This document shows, piece by piece, positions 56,257 to 64,000 of a stretch of DNA of 64,000 nt (its first letter is position 1; the number at the start of each line of letters is the position of its first letter). The translations under genes and the position numbers were made by a program. The notes beneath the pieces were generated by a model. The model ran no database searches, was not told the origin of the DNA, and worked only from the letters and a program-made list of their open reading frames with translations. Origin of the DNA: Candidatus Syntrophopropionicum ammoniitolerans (GTDB lineage: Bacteria; Bacillota; Desulfotomaculia; Desulfotomaculales; Pelotomaculaceae); assembly GCA_013201395.1 (NCBI GenBank), contig JABMJD010000001.1:62001-126000 (forward strand), read 5' to 3'.

Positions 56257-57339
56257 ATGAATATCGATTTTTTAGAGGCTCTCAAGGATTTAGAGAAGGA
56301 AAAGGGCATCTCACTTGATATATTGTTGGAAGCAATAGAGGCGGCCTTATTGTCAGCTTATAAGAGGAATTTTGGTTCCCTGCAAAATGCCCGTGTCCAT
56401 ATAGATCGTGAGACCGGGGACTTCAAGGTGTTTACCCAACAAACAATAAAGGAAATAGTAGAAGATGAACGTCAGGAGATTACACTGGAGGAGGCCCAAA
56501 AAATAAACCCTAACTATGAGTTAGGGGATATTGTTGAGAGCGAGGTTACACCAAGAAATTTCGGCCGGATTGCCGCCCAGACAGCTAAACAGGTGGTTGT
56601 GCAGCGGATTCGCGAGGCCGAAAGGAATATAATATTCGAGGAGTTCGCCAACCGGGAAGGCGATATTGTCACCGGTATTGTCCAGCGTGTGGAACAACGA
56701 AATGTTTATATCGAATTGGGGAAGACAGAGGCCATTTTGGCCCAGTCGGAACAGATGCAGGGAGAAAATTACCGCCAGGGTGATCGGATCAAGGTTTATA
56801 TAGTAGAAGTCAGGAAAACAACCAAGGGACCGCAAATTCTTGTTTCCCGTACCCACCCCGGCTTATTAAAACGTCTTTTTGAAATGGAGGTTCCCGAGCT
56901 CCTTGAAGGCGTCATCGAACTAAAGGGCGTAGCCAGGGAAGCCAGTGCCCGTTCCAAAATAGCAGTTTATTCCAAAGATGATAACGTAGACCCGGTTGGT
57001 GCCTGTGTTGGGCCCAAAGGTATGCGTGTGCAAAATATTGTCAGCGAACTAAACGGTGAAAAGATAGACATAATCAAATGGAATACAGACCCATCCATGT
57101 TTGTGGCCAGTTCACTAAGCCCGGCCAAGGTTGTGGCCGTAGAAATATGGGAAGAAGAAAAGGTAGCCAGAGTGATTGTGCCTGACTACCAGCTTTCATT
57201 GGCAATAGGTAAAGAAGGCCAAAACGCGCGTCTGGCGGCAAAACTCACCGGTTGGCGGATAGATATTAAGAGCGAGACCCAAATGAGAGAAATATACCCG
57301 GATGAATACAGTGAAATTTTTGAGAACGAGTACGAATAG
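56257..57339 (+). CDS. nusA: Transcription termination/antitermination protein NusA
   Basis: A 360-residue NusA. The N-terminal RNA-polymerase-binding domain covers about 1-125, S1 about 130-200 ([15 protein letters not shown]) and two KH domains the rest ([17 protein letters not shown] and [24 protein letters not shown] in part). There is no C-terminal acidic repeat, normal for Firmicutes. The ATG at 56257 has GGGGAGGAG before it; a TTG at 56233 overlaps rimP and is rejected. Confidence 0.96.
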   Translation: MNIDFLEALKDLEKEKGISLDILLEAIEAALLSAYKRNFGSLQNARVHIDRETGDFKVFTQQTIKEIVEDERQEITLEEAQKINPNYELGDIVESEVTPRNFGRIAAQTAKQVVVQRIREAERNIIFEEFANREGDIVTGIVQRVEQRNVYIELGKTEAILAQSEQMQGENYRQGDRIKVYIVEVRKTTKGPQILVSRTHPGLLKRLFEMEVPELLEGVIELKGVAREASARSKIAVYSKDDNVDPVGACVGPKGMRVQNIVSELNGEKIDIIKWNTDPSMFVASSLSPAKVVAVEIWEEEKVARVIVPDYQLSLAIGKEGQNARLAAKLTGWRIDIKSETQMREIYPDEYSEIFENEYE

Positions 57340-57350
57340 GGGGAATTCAG

Positions 57351-57623
57351 GTGGCGAAAGTAAAAAAAATTCCCCGGCGCATGTGTGTTGGGTGTCAGGA
57401 GATGAAACCTAAGAAACAGCTAATTAGGATTGTCCGCACACCTGATGACTCTGTGGAAATAGATCCCACAGGAAAAAAATCCGGCCGGGGCGCTTACATA
57501 TGCCCGGATTTGGCTTGCCTGAACAAGGCGTTACAGGGTAAACGCCTTGATAAAGCCCTACAGCGGAAGATTAGTCAGGAATTGGTAGAAGAGCTAAGAA
57601 AGGGGTTGGTGAGAAATGAATGA
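57351..57623 (+). CDS. ylxR: YlxR family RNA-binding protein (RNase P modulator RnpM)
   Basis: A 90-residue YlxR protein: [21 protein letters not shown] near 9-29, then [17 protein letters not shown]. The GRGAY motif and the paired Cys are typical. In Bacillus YlxR/RnpM binds and modulates RNase P. The GTG start lies after GGGGGAATTCAG. It normally precedes ylxQ, which is not intact here. Confidence 0.93.
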   Translation: MAKVKKIPRRMCVGCQEMKPKKQLIRIVRTPDDSVEIDPTGKKSGRGAYICPDLACLNKALQGKRLDKALQRKISQELVEELRKGLVRNE

Positions 57624-57690
57624 TTTTTGCACCGATTTGTTAATACCGAAACAATTCCGGAGAGGGGGGATGTGGAAATTAGATAAATAA
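57616..57690 (+). pseudogene. 24-codon reading frame in the place of ylxQ
   Basis: At the spot where other Firmicutes carry ylxQ (a ribosomal L7Ae-like protein of about 100 residues) only an ATG overlapping the end of ylxR, 24 codons ([14 protein letters not shown]...) and a stop are found, 18 bases before infB. It could be a leftover of a deleted ylxQ, or chance. There is no clear similarity to the L7Ae fold over so few residues. Confidence 0.35.
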
Positions 57691-57708
57691 AATTTTGGAG
57701 GTGATTGG

Positions 57709-60372
57709 ATGGCAAAAAAACGTGTACATGAACTTGCCAGAGAATTTAAAATAGAAAGCAAGGAAGTTATTAATAAGTTGAATGACATGGGTGTGGCGAT
57801 CAAATCCCATATGAGTACCGTGGAGGAAAACGATATAGAACGATTGCGCAAGGTTTATTTGCAAGATGCAGTAGGAGCCAAAAAATCTAATGTTTCCGAG
57901 GAAGCTGCGGAAGCTGAACAATCTGTTTCATCTAAAAAGCCCGTTCCCGGAAGAGGGGGGCAGCGTGGACAGGGTGTCGTGGGCCGTGTACCTTCCCGGC
58001 CGCCTGATAGGCGCTTTCATGAAAGGCAGTCGACGGGGTCCTCAAAGCCAAAAAGCGCCAAGAGGAGAGATCAGTTTTTTAAACCTAAGTCCGATGGACA
58101 ACAGGAAAGAACACCAACCCGGCGTGATATGCCTGCCCATTTGAATCGGGTACAACCGGTGCCTCAGCGCCAGGATCGCAGCACAGCAAAGGTGTCTGAT
58201 TCCCAGGCCCAGATACGTACCAGCCCGGCAAAAGCCGACGGCGGGACGGCTGGTCAAAAAAGGCAAGCTGCTCCCCAGGCCAAGCCGGCACGGCGTGGGA
58301 CACCACAACCAGGTGGTACCCAGGGTGCCAGAACTAAACAAGCTGACAGGCAGGGCCGTGTTATGGATCCGGTGAAACAGAGTCCGGAGGGCCCCCGGGT
58401 AGATGATCGGAGCCGCATGCCTGCTGAAAAAGCAAAAACTGCGGAAAAGTCCAAACAAGCCAGATCTAAAAAAACTGACCCAAGAAGTCGTTTTGAAAAG
58501 AAGGGTACCGCTGCGCATCAGGCTGAATCAAAACCGCGCTCGGGTGCCCAGCGTAAAAGGGGACCTGCCAGGGCGCCAAAAAAGGTGCAAAGACCGGCCA
58601 AGCCAGTGGAAAAAAAGCCTGTTGTACTTGCTCGGGAATCTGTGACTGTACAGGAACTATCGCTAAAAATGCATAGAAGCCCCGCGGAGCTAATCAAAAG
58701 ACTGATGCAATTGGGTGTTCTGGCTACAATTAACCAGGAAATCGATATTGATACTGCTACTATTTTAGCCGGCGAATTTGGCTATGAAGTGGAAGTTAAG
58801 TTGCCTGTAGACATGGAAGCGGTGCTGATGCAGGAGCCGGAAGACAGCCCTGAACTGATGGAGCAAAGGGCTAGTGTGGTAACAGTAATGGGACATGTCG
58901 ATCACGGCAAAACTTCATTGTTGGATGCTATCCGGGAAAGCAACGTTATTGCTACTGAAGCCGGCGGCATTACACAGCATATTGGTGCCTACCAGATTGA
59001 ACACAACGGGAAAAAAATAACCTTTATTGATACACCGGGTCACGAGGCCTTCACGGCCATGCGGGCGCGGGGTGCCCAGGTCACTGATATTGCTATTTTG
59101 GTGGTAGCGGCTGATGACGGGGTGATGCCCCAAACGGTAGAGGCCATTAACCATGCTAAGGAAGCTGGAGTCCCTATTATTGTGGCAGTTAATAAAATTG
59201 ACAAACCGGGCGCTAATCCCGACAAGGTAAGGCAAGAATTGACAGAGCATGGGCTTGTATCCGAAGAATGGGGCGGGGATACTATCTGTGTAAATGTTTC
59301 AGCAGCCAAAAAAGAGGGTATTGTAGGATTATTGGAAATGATCTTGCTTGTTGCGGAAGTAGAAGAGTTAAAAGCCAATGCCAACCGCCCGGCCAGAGGT
59401 ACTGTTATTGAGGCTGAACTGGATAGAGGCCGTGGTCCTGTGGCATCTGTTTTGGTACAAAACGGCACATTAAATGTGGGCGATACCATTATTGCCGGGG
59501 CGGCCATAGGCCGGGTGAGAGCTATGATGGACGACAAAGGGCGCCGGATAAAAAAGGCAGGGCCATCAACACCAGTGGAAGTTATTGGTTTTTCCGAGGT
59601 TCCTGCTGCCGGGGATGTATTCATTGTCACCGAAGATGAAAAACTGGCCCGGAATATTGTGTCCAAAAGGCAATCCAGAAGGCGTGACGAGGAGCTCAGG
59701 ACGAGCAGCAAGGTATCTTTGGAGGATCTTTTCAAACACATCCAAGAAGGCCAGGTCAAGGAACTGGGTATTATTGTTAAAGCTGATGTACAGGGTTCCG
59801 TAGAAGCCCTCCAGCAGGCACTGGAAAGGTTGAATACGGGTGAGGTAAAGGTTAATATTATTCATGGTGGTGTGGGTGCTATTAGAGAAACGGATGTGAT
59901 GTTTGCCTCCGCTTCCAACGCGATCATTATTGGTTTTAACGTGCGACCTGATGTTAATGCCCGAAAGGCAGCAGAAAGTGAAAAGGTAGACATAAGGCTT
60001 TATAGGGTGATTTATGACGCCATTGAAGATGTCAAAGCAGCCATGAGCGGCTTGCTTGACCCAGAGTATCGTGAAGTCGAGCTGGGCAGCGCAGAAATAC
60101 GTAAGATATTCAAGGCCTCCAAGATTGGTACTATAGCCGGTTGTCATGTAGTAGAAGGTAAAATTGAAAGAGATGCCGGTGTAAGAGTAGTGCGTGACGG
60201 TATTGTGGTTTACGAAGGCAAACTTGAATCCCTTAAACGTTTTAAGGATGATGTCAAAGAGGTGGTACAGGGGTACGAATGCGGTTTGGCCATAGAAAAA
60301 TATAATGAGATCGAGGAGGGTGACGTTATTGAGGCTTTCCGCATCGAAGCAATCAGACGTCAGCTGTCCTAG
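57709..60372 (+). CDS. infB: Translation initiation factor IF-2
   Basis: An 887-residue IF-2. An N-terminal IF2_N motif ([21 protein letters not shown] in part) is followed by a long Lys/Arg/Pro/Gln-rich disordered linker (about 60-310), a second IF2_N motif, and the GTPase domain with GHVDHGKTS near 394, DTPGHEAF and NKID. Domains II-IV follow ([26 protein letters not shown]). It places initiator tRNA on the 30S subunit. The ribosome site is TTGGAGGTGAT, very strong. Confidence 0.97.
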   Translation: MAKKRVHELAREFKIESKEVINKLNDMGVAIKSHMSTVEENDIERLRKVYLQDAVGAKKSNVSEEAAEAEQSVSSKKPVPGRGGQRGQGVVGRVPSRPPDRRFHERQSTGSSKPKSAKRRDQFFKPKSDGQQERTPTRRDMPAHLNRVQPVPQRQDRSTAKVSDSQAQIRTSPAKADGGTAGQKRQAAPQAKPARRGTPQPGGTQGARTKQADRQGRVMDPVKQSPEGPRVDDRSRMPAEKAKTAEKSKQARSKKTDPRSRFEKKGTAAHQAESKPRSGAQRKRGPARAPKKVQRPAKPVEKKPVVLARESVTVQELSLKMHRSPAELIKRLMQLGVLATINQEIDIDTATILAGEFGYEVEVKLPVDMEAVLMQEPEDSPELMEQRASVVTVMGHVDHGKTSLLDAIRESNVIATEAGGITQHIGAYQIEHNGKKITFIDTPGHEAFTAMRARGAQVTDIAILVVAADDGVMPQTVEAINHAKEAGVPIIVAVNKIDKPGANPDKVRQELTEHGLVSEEWGGDTICVNVSAAKKEGIVGLLEMILLVAEVEELKANANRPARGTVIEAELDRGRGPVASVLVQNGTLNVGDTIIAGAAIGRVRAMMDDKGRRIKKAGPSTPVEVIGFSEVPAAGDVFIVTEDEKLARNIVSKRQSRRRDEELRTSSKVSLEDLFKHIQEGQVKELGIIVKADVQGSVEALQQALERLNTGEVKVNIIHGGVGAIRETDVMFASASNAIIIGFNVRPDVNARKAAESEKVDIRLYRVIYDAIEDVKAAMSGLLDPEYREVELGSAEIRKIFKASKIGTIAGCHVVEGKIERDAGVRVVRDGIVVYEGKLESLKRFKDDVKEVVQGYECGLAIEKYNEIEEGDVIEAFRIEAIRRQLS

Positions 60373-60419
60373 ACAATTATGTTTTTTTTGATTGATGATT
60401 ACAATGCGAGGTGCTCGGA

Positions 60420-60785
60420 ATGTCCTTCCGTCCCGAAAGATTGGCTGAGGCTATTAAAAAGGAAATATCAGAATTGTTAAGAGAAGAATTGAAGGATCCA
60501 AGAATAGGGTTTGCTTCTATAACGTCTGTTGAAGTGTCAAGGGACTTGCGCTATGCCAATGTGTTTGTAAGTGTCCTGGGCGAACCGGAACAGCAAAAAA
60601 TCACTGTAGAAACCTTGCAGGGGGCTCAAGGCTTTATTCGGGGGGAACTAGGCAAAAGGATTCGTCTACGTTATACTCCGGAAATAAATTTCAAGCTTGA
60701 TCAGTCAATAAGTCATGGCTCCAGAATAATTGCTTTGATGGAAAAGGTTAGGGCCGAGGACGAAGGCGGCGATCAGAATGAATAA
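60420..60785 (+). CDS. rbfA: Ribosome-binding factor A
   Basis: A 121-residue KH-like protein: [17 protein letters not shown] near 4-20, then [27 protein letters not shown] in part, and [14 protein letters not shown]. It acts in 16S rRNA 5' end maturation and cold adaptation. The ATG at 60420 has GAGGTG 6 bases upstream; a GTG at 60411 overlaps that site. It overlaps the nrnA start. Confidence 0.95.
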   Translation: MSFRPERLAEAIKKEISELLREELKDPRIGFASITSVEVSRDLRYANVFVSVLGEPEQQKITVETLQGAQGFIRGELGKRIRLRYTPEINFKLDQSISHGSRIIALMEKVRAEDEGGDQNE

Positions 60786-61755
60786 TTTGGCAGACATAGC
60801 CGCAGCTCTAAAGGGCACTGAGAGCGTTCTAATTTGCGGTCATGTTATGCCTGATGGTGATTCCCTGGGCTCAGTATTGGCTCTGGGTTTAATCCTGGAA
60901 GGTATGGGCAAAAAGGTAACTATGGCCGGAGCGGACCCGCCTCCGGAAATTTATGATTTTCTGCCGGGGTTGGCCAGATACCAGGTTGGTTTGCCCCCGG
61001 ATGTGGAATTCGATACATTGGTTATTGTGGACTGCTCCGTACCGGAAAGACTGGGTCCGGGGTTTCAGGAGCTATTAGCAGGGGATCAGGATATTATCAT
61101 CCTGGATCATCATGCCGGTTCTTCCTGCCCCGGTAAATATAGATATATAGATCCTGCTGCAGCGGCTGTGGGAGAAATCATCTATGACCTGATTATGGAG
61201 ATGGGCTTGAAAATTAGCCTGGAGGTAGGGATGTGCCTTTATACGGCCATAGTTACCGATACGGGTTCCTTTCAGTATGACAGCACCACTCCGGATACAC
61301 TGCGCCGTGTGGCTAACCTGATGGAAATCGGAGTACCGGCCGCACAGATTAATGTGCGCATTTATGAAGAAAAACCACAGGCATTTTTTCAGCTGCTGTG
61401 TTCAGCATTAAGTACACTTACCACCAGTAGATGCGGCAGAGTCTCCTGGATGACGGTTACACAAGAAACACTAGAAAATGTTGGTGCCAAGGATGAGCAT
61501 ACGGAAGGCCTCGTGAATTACGCCAGATCAATAAGAGGTGTTGAGGTGGCCATATTTTTTCGTGAGATTGAGAAAAGCAATTATAAAATTAGTTTTCGTT
61601 CCAAAGATGTTGTAGATGTAAACAAGCTGGCCCGGCAGTTTGGTGGTGGTGGACACCAACGTGCCTCGGGTTGTACCATAGAGGGAGAAATAGATAAAAT
61701 AACAAATCAGGTTGTTGCTGCGGCCAAGTTGGCAGTAAGGAACATTGGCTGGTGA
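60778..61755 (+). CDS. nrnA: DHH-family oligoribonuclease/phosphatase NrnA
   Basis: A 325-residue DHH phosphoesterase: [11 protein letters not shown] near 22-32, [10 protein letters not shown], the eponymous DHHAGSS, and the DHHA1 motif [10 protein letters not shown] near 290. NrnA degrades short RNA and pAp (CysQ-like) in Bacillus, and also pGpG or c-di-AMP products in other species. It overlaps rbfA by 8 bases and truB by 4, so it is in the operon. Confidence 0.93.
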   Translation: MNNLADIAAALKGTESVLICGHVMPDGDSLGSVLALGLILEGMGKKVTMAGADPPPEIYDFLPGLARYQVGLPPDVEFDTLVIVDCSVPERLGPGFQELLAGDQDIIILDHHAGSSCPGKYRYIDPAAAAVGEIIYDLIMEMGLKISLEVGMCLYTAIVTDTGSFQYDSTTPDTLRRVANLMEIGVPAAQINVRIYEEKPQAFFQLLCSALSTLTTSRCGRVSWMTVTQETLENVGAKDEHTEGLVNYARSIRGVEVAIFFREIEKSNYKISFRSKDVVDVNKLARQFGGGGHQRASGCTIEGEIDKITNQVVAAAKLAVRNIGW

Positions 61756-62684
61756 ATGGGTTTATTAATGTTCTCAAACCACCCGGGATGACCTCCCATG
61801 ATGTTGTTAGTTTCCTACGCCGTTTATTGGGCATAAAAAAAATTGGACACACCGGTACGCTTGATCCGGGTGCAGCAGGGGTTATGTTCATCTGCCTGGG
61901 TAGTGCCACACGTCTGGCGAATTTTTTTATTGAAAAGGATAAGGAATACAGAGCCGAAATTATGTTCGGTATCGCAACATTATCAGGTGATGCCTTTGGT
62001 GAGACAACCGGCGAAAAAGATGCCTCAGGCTTATCTGAAGACGATGTGCGTGCAATTCTGCCGTATTTTCGTGGAAAAATAACGCAGACACCACCGATGA
62101 CATCTGCGATTAAGATTAATGGAAAGAAATTATACCAACTGGCCAGGGCCGGCATGGAAATTGACCGGCCGAAGCGGATGGTTTATATAAAAACACTGGA
62201 ATTTATCAGCGGGTATGGATGGGGTACACCCCACCCACGAGCCCTAGTGCACTTGTCCTGTTCCAAGGGTACCTATGTACGAAGCCTTTGCCTCGACATC
62301 GGGTCCAGACTGTGCTGCGGGGCTCACATGTCTTTTTTGGTCAGGACAGCAGTAGGTCCCTATAAAATATCTGACTCGCTTACATTAGAGGAAATTGAGA
62401 TCATGAGCAAGGAAAACACCTTGCTGGAGAAGGTCATCAGCATCGAGCAAGCACTTTGCGCCCTACCGGCAGTTCTGGTTAAAAACGGGGCGGTGCGGGC
62501 AGTGCTGTCGGGAGCTAAACTATATCCGCCCGGTGCAGCCTCACTACCCGGCGGATTAAACGAAGGTGACAAGGTCCGCCTGGTTGGGCCGCAAGGACTT
62601 CTGGCTATGGCGGAAACAACATGTGACAAGCAGGATGATGTGATTCGTTTTGTTTTTAAGCCTGTTTGGGTACTGCCAAGGTAA
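61752..62684 (+). CDS. truB: tRNA pseudouridine(55) synthase
   Basis: A 310-residue TruB. KPPGMTSHDVVSFLRR near residue 9 and KIGHTGTLDPGAAGVM with the catalytic Asp near 39 are clear; further on come QTPPMTSAIKINGKKLY and CSKGTYVRSLCLDIG. A C-terminal PUA-like domain ends near 300. It makes pseudouridine 55 in tRNA. The start is a GTG overlapping the previous stop (GTGA). Confidence 0.95.
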   Translation: MNGFINVLKPPGMTSHDVVSFLRRLLGIKKIGHTGTLDPGAAGVMFICLGSATRLANFFIEKDKEYRAEIMFGIATLSGDAFGETTGEKDASGLSEDDVRAILPYFRGKITQTPPMTSAIKINGKKLYQLARAGMEIDRPKRMVYIKTLEFISGYGWGTPHPRALVHLSCSKGTYVRSLCLDIGSRLCCGAHMSFLVRTAVGPYKISDSLTLEEIEIMSKENTLLEKVISIEQALCALPAVLVKNGAVRAVLSGAKLYPPGAASLPGGLNEGDKVRLVGPQGLLAMAETTCDKQDDVIRFVFKPVWVLPR

Positions 62685-62701
62685 TTTAGGGGGTCAGCAT
62701 A

Positions 62702-63637
62702 TTGCATATATATAACAGCTGGGAAAGTCTTAAGAGTAAATATGATAATATTGTGATTGGCCTTGGTAATTTCGACGGTGTTCACATCGGGCACCAGAAA
62801 TTAATTCATGATCTGGTAGCACTGGCCAAAAAGATGAAAGGTACGCCGGTCGTATTTACCTTTCATCCGCATCCACTGGCAGTATTGAAGCCCGAGAGTT
62901 GCCCACCGCATCTATTATCACAGGAATGCAAACAGGAGATATTCGCCAGGCTTGGTGTTGAAGTGCTTTTGACCATTCCTTTCAACCTGAAGTTAGCCGG
63001 TCTGTCCCCAGGGGATTTTGTTAGAAAGGTATTATGTGAAGAAATCGGTGTCCGCGGTGTGGTGGTAGGATATAATTATACATTTGGACATAAGGCACAG
63101 GGAACACCGGAATTGTTAAATGATCTGTCCAAAACCTATGGTTTTGACTTAAGGGTGATCCATCCGGTAACAGTTGATGGGCAAACTGTCAGTAGTACAG
63201 CGATCAGGAACCTGATTAAAATAGGGGATGTATCCGGAGCCGCAAAATTATTAGGGTATTACCCGTTTATGAGTGGTGAAGTAGTTGCCGGGGAAAAACG
63301 CGGTAGAAAACTTGGTTTTCCCACTGCTAATTTGGAAATCGGTCCAGAAATTTTGGTGCCTGCAAATGGCGTGTATGCAGCAAAAATTGATCATCGTGCC
63401 GATACATACCTGGGCCTGGTTAATATTGGGGTTAAACCAACCTTCCAGGGCAACAAAAGAAACATTGAAGTACATTTGTTGGATTTCTGCCAGGATCTTT
63501 ATGGTGAACAGATTAAGATTAATTTTACCAGACGGATCAGGGAGGAAAAAAAATTTGCTTCACCAACCGAACTGATTGAGCAAATCGAGATGGATGTCCA
63601 TGCGGCCAGGGTGGAATGGTTGAAAACAGGGGAATAA
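62702..63637 (+). CDS. ribF: Bifunctional riboflavin kinase/FAD synthetase
   Basis: A 311-residue RibF: the nucleotidyltransferase part has GLGNFDGVHIGHQKLI near residue 20 and VGYNYTFGHKAQGT, SSTAIRNLIKIGDV, and the kinase part has GEKRGRKLGFPTANLE and GVKPTFQGNKRNIEVHLLDF. It makes FMN and FAD. The TTG start lies 17 bases after truB; the ribosome site GGGGG is modest. This ends the nusA operon. Confidence 0.94.
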   Translation: MHIYNSWESLKSKYDNIVIGLGNFDGVHIGHQKLIHDLVALAKKMKGTPVVFTFHPHPLAVLKPESCPPHLLSQECKQEIFARLGVEVLLTIPFNLKLAGLSPGDFVRKVLCEEIGVRGVVVGYNYTFGHKAQGTPELLNDLSKTYGFDLRVIHPVTVDGQTVSSTAIRNLIKIGDVSGAAKLLGYYPFMSGEVVAGEKRGRKLGFPTANLEIGPEILVPANGVYAAKIDHRADTYLGLVNIGVKPTFQGNKRNIEVHLLDFCQDLYGEQIKINFTRRIREEKKFASPTELIEQIEMDVHAARVEWLKTGE

Positions 63638-63675
63638 ATGAGTCCCCGCCTAAATATATTTCTTAAGAGGCAACA

Positions 63676-63704
63676 TTTACATGAATACCGGATTGTGCTA
63701 CAAT
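63676..63704 (+). promoter_or_regulatory. Sigma-A promoter of the terminal small gene
   Basis: TTTACA (63676-63681), 17 bases, TACAAT (63699-63704) with an extended -10 (TGC directly before). This is the best vegetative promoter seen in the window. Confidence 0.75.
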
Positions 63705-63747
63705 TAACCTGTTAACAGTCCCGACAAAGCAAAAGGAGACGTTAACA

Positions 63748-63972
63748 TTGGGCATTCCCAAACATGATTTTCCTGATGAAGAGATTAAAAAATGGATTAA
63801 TCATATTTCTTTGATCTGTCTCAGTGAGGAGTTTCAGTCTCTTAAAAAGGAACTTGAAACTATTTATCTCCAGGCGAATATGAAGAATGTTCAGCTGGTA
63901 GCATTTCAGGATGCCCTTTATGCTTTTCTCAACCAGGGCAAGGATGAAAAGGCGCAGCCGGTCCATGCTTAG
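63748..63972 (+). CDS. Hypothetical protein, 74 aa
   Basis: A 74-residue protein, mostly helical in appearance (DEEIKKWINHISLICLSEEF, then SLKKELETIY). I do not recognise the family. The TTG start has AAAAGGAG upstream with normal spacing, and a strong promoter lies about 45 bases before it, so it is likely expressed. Fifteen bases after its stop another ATG (63987) opens a frame that runs off the window. Confidence 0.65.
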   Translation: MGIPKHDFPDEEIKKWINHISLICLSEEFQSLKKELETIYLQANMKNVQLVAFQDALYAFLNQGKDEKAQPVHA

Positions 63973-63986
63973 AGGGTTAGATTAAA

Positions 63987-64000
63987 ATGAAGGTAATTAT
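63987..64000 (+). CDS. Start of the next gene, cut by the window edge
   Basis: ATG-AAG-GTA-ATT with GAGGG about 10 bases upstream. Only four codons are visible, so no function can be read. Confidence 0.3.

Overview
The window comes from the chromosome of an anaerobic, endospore-forming Firmicute, most like the Desulfotomaculum/Pelotomaculum group (Peptococcaceae). The evidence is a ferredoxin-dependent 2-oxoacid oxidoreductase, an FprA-type oxygen/NO-detoxifying flavoprotein, the sporulation genes spoIIM, dacF, spoIIAA, spoIIAB, sigF, spoVAE and gerW, a CodY regulator, and gene orders known from Bacillus and Clostridia (trmFO-xerC-hslVU-codY; rpsB-tsf-pyrH-frr-uppS-cdsA-dxr-rseP-ispG-proS; rimP-nusA-ylxR-infB-rbfA-nrnA-truB-ribF). 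Every intact gene reads on the plus strand except one tiny mciZ-like gene. One broken gene fragment also lies on the minus strand. I see no rRNA, tRNA, CRISPR array, insertion sequence or prophage.

Layout. 0-3.2 kb: the end of a P-loop ATPase gene and a korDABC-type oxidoreductase operon. 3.2-9 kb: an M20 peptidase, mciZ, spoIIM behind a sigma-E-like promoter, xerD, deoB and a pyrimidine nucleoside phosphorylase. 9-13.1 kb: the forespore block dacF-spoIIAA-spoIIAB-sigF, dodecin and spoVAE. 13.1-16.3 kb: three split components of a 2-hydroxyacyl-CoA-dehydratase-activase-like system. 16.3-23.4 kb: trpB2, a DHH-CBS-poly(A)-polymerase fusion, an M50 protease, trpS, a DUF2953 protein and gerW. 23.5-26.6 kb: Ku, an ATP-dependent DNA ligase and fprA. 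27-32.7 kb: an accessory cluster with a UreG/HypB-like GTPase, an unusual ABC ATPase, a periplasmic-binding-protein fold without a signal peptide, a complete SsuABC/TauABC-like importer and a methyltransferase. 33-34 kb: the LigD-type polymerase gene. 34-42.7 kb: dprA-topA-trmFO-xerC-hslV-hslU-codY. 42.9-63.6 kb: translation, isoprenoid/lipid and transcription-factor housekeeping operons.

How parts may work together. Four transcription units (dacF, dodecin, DUF2953-gerW, ku-ligase) carry look-alike upstream elements, GnATA or close variants, then exactly 17 bases, then CATAATA or close variants. This resembles sigma-G promoters and suggests that forespore development, germination and spore DNA repair share control. 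The 27-32.7 kb cluster is the best candidate for an undescribed system: a metallochaperone-type GTPase, two ABC ATPases, one cytosolic and one lipoprotein binding protein, and two leader regions that could fold. Its substrate cannot be read from sequence; a metal, metal cofactor or small sulfonate-like ligand are all possible.
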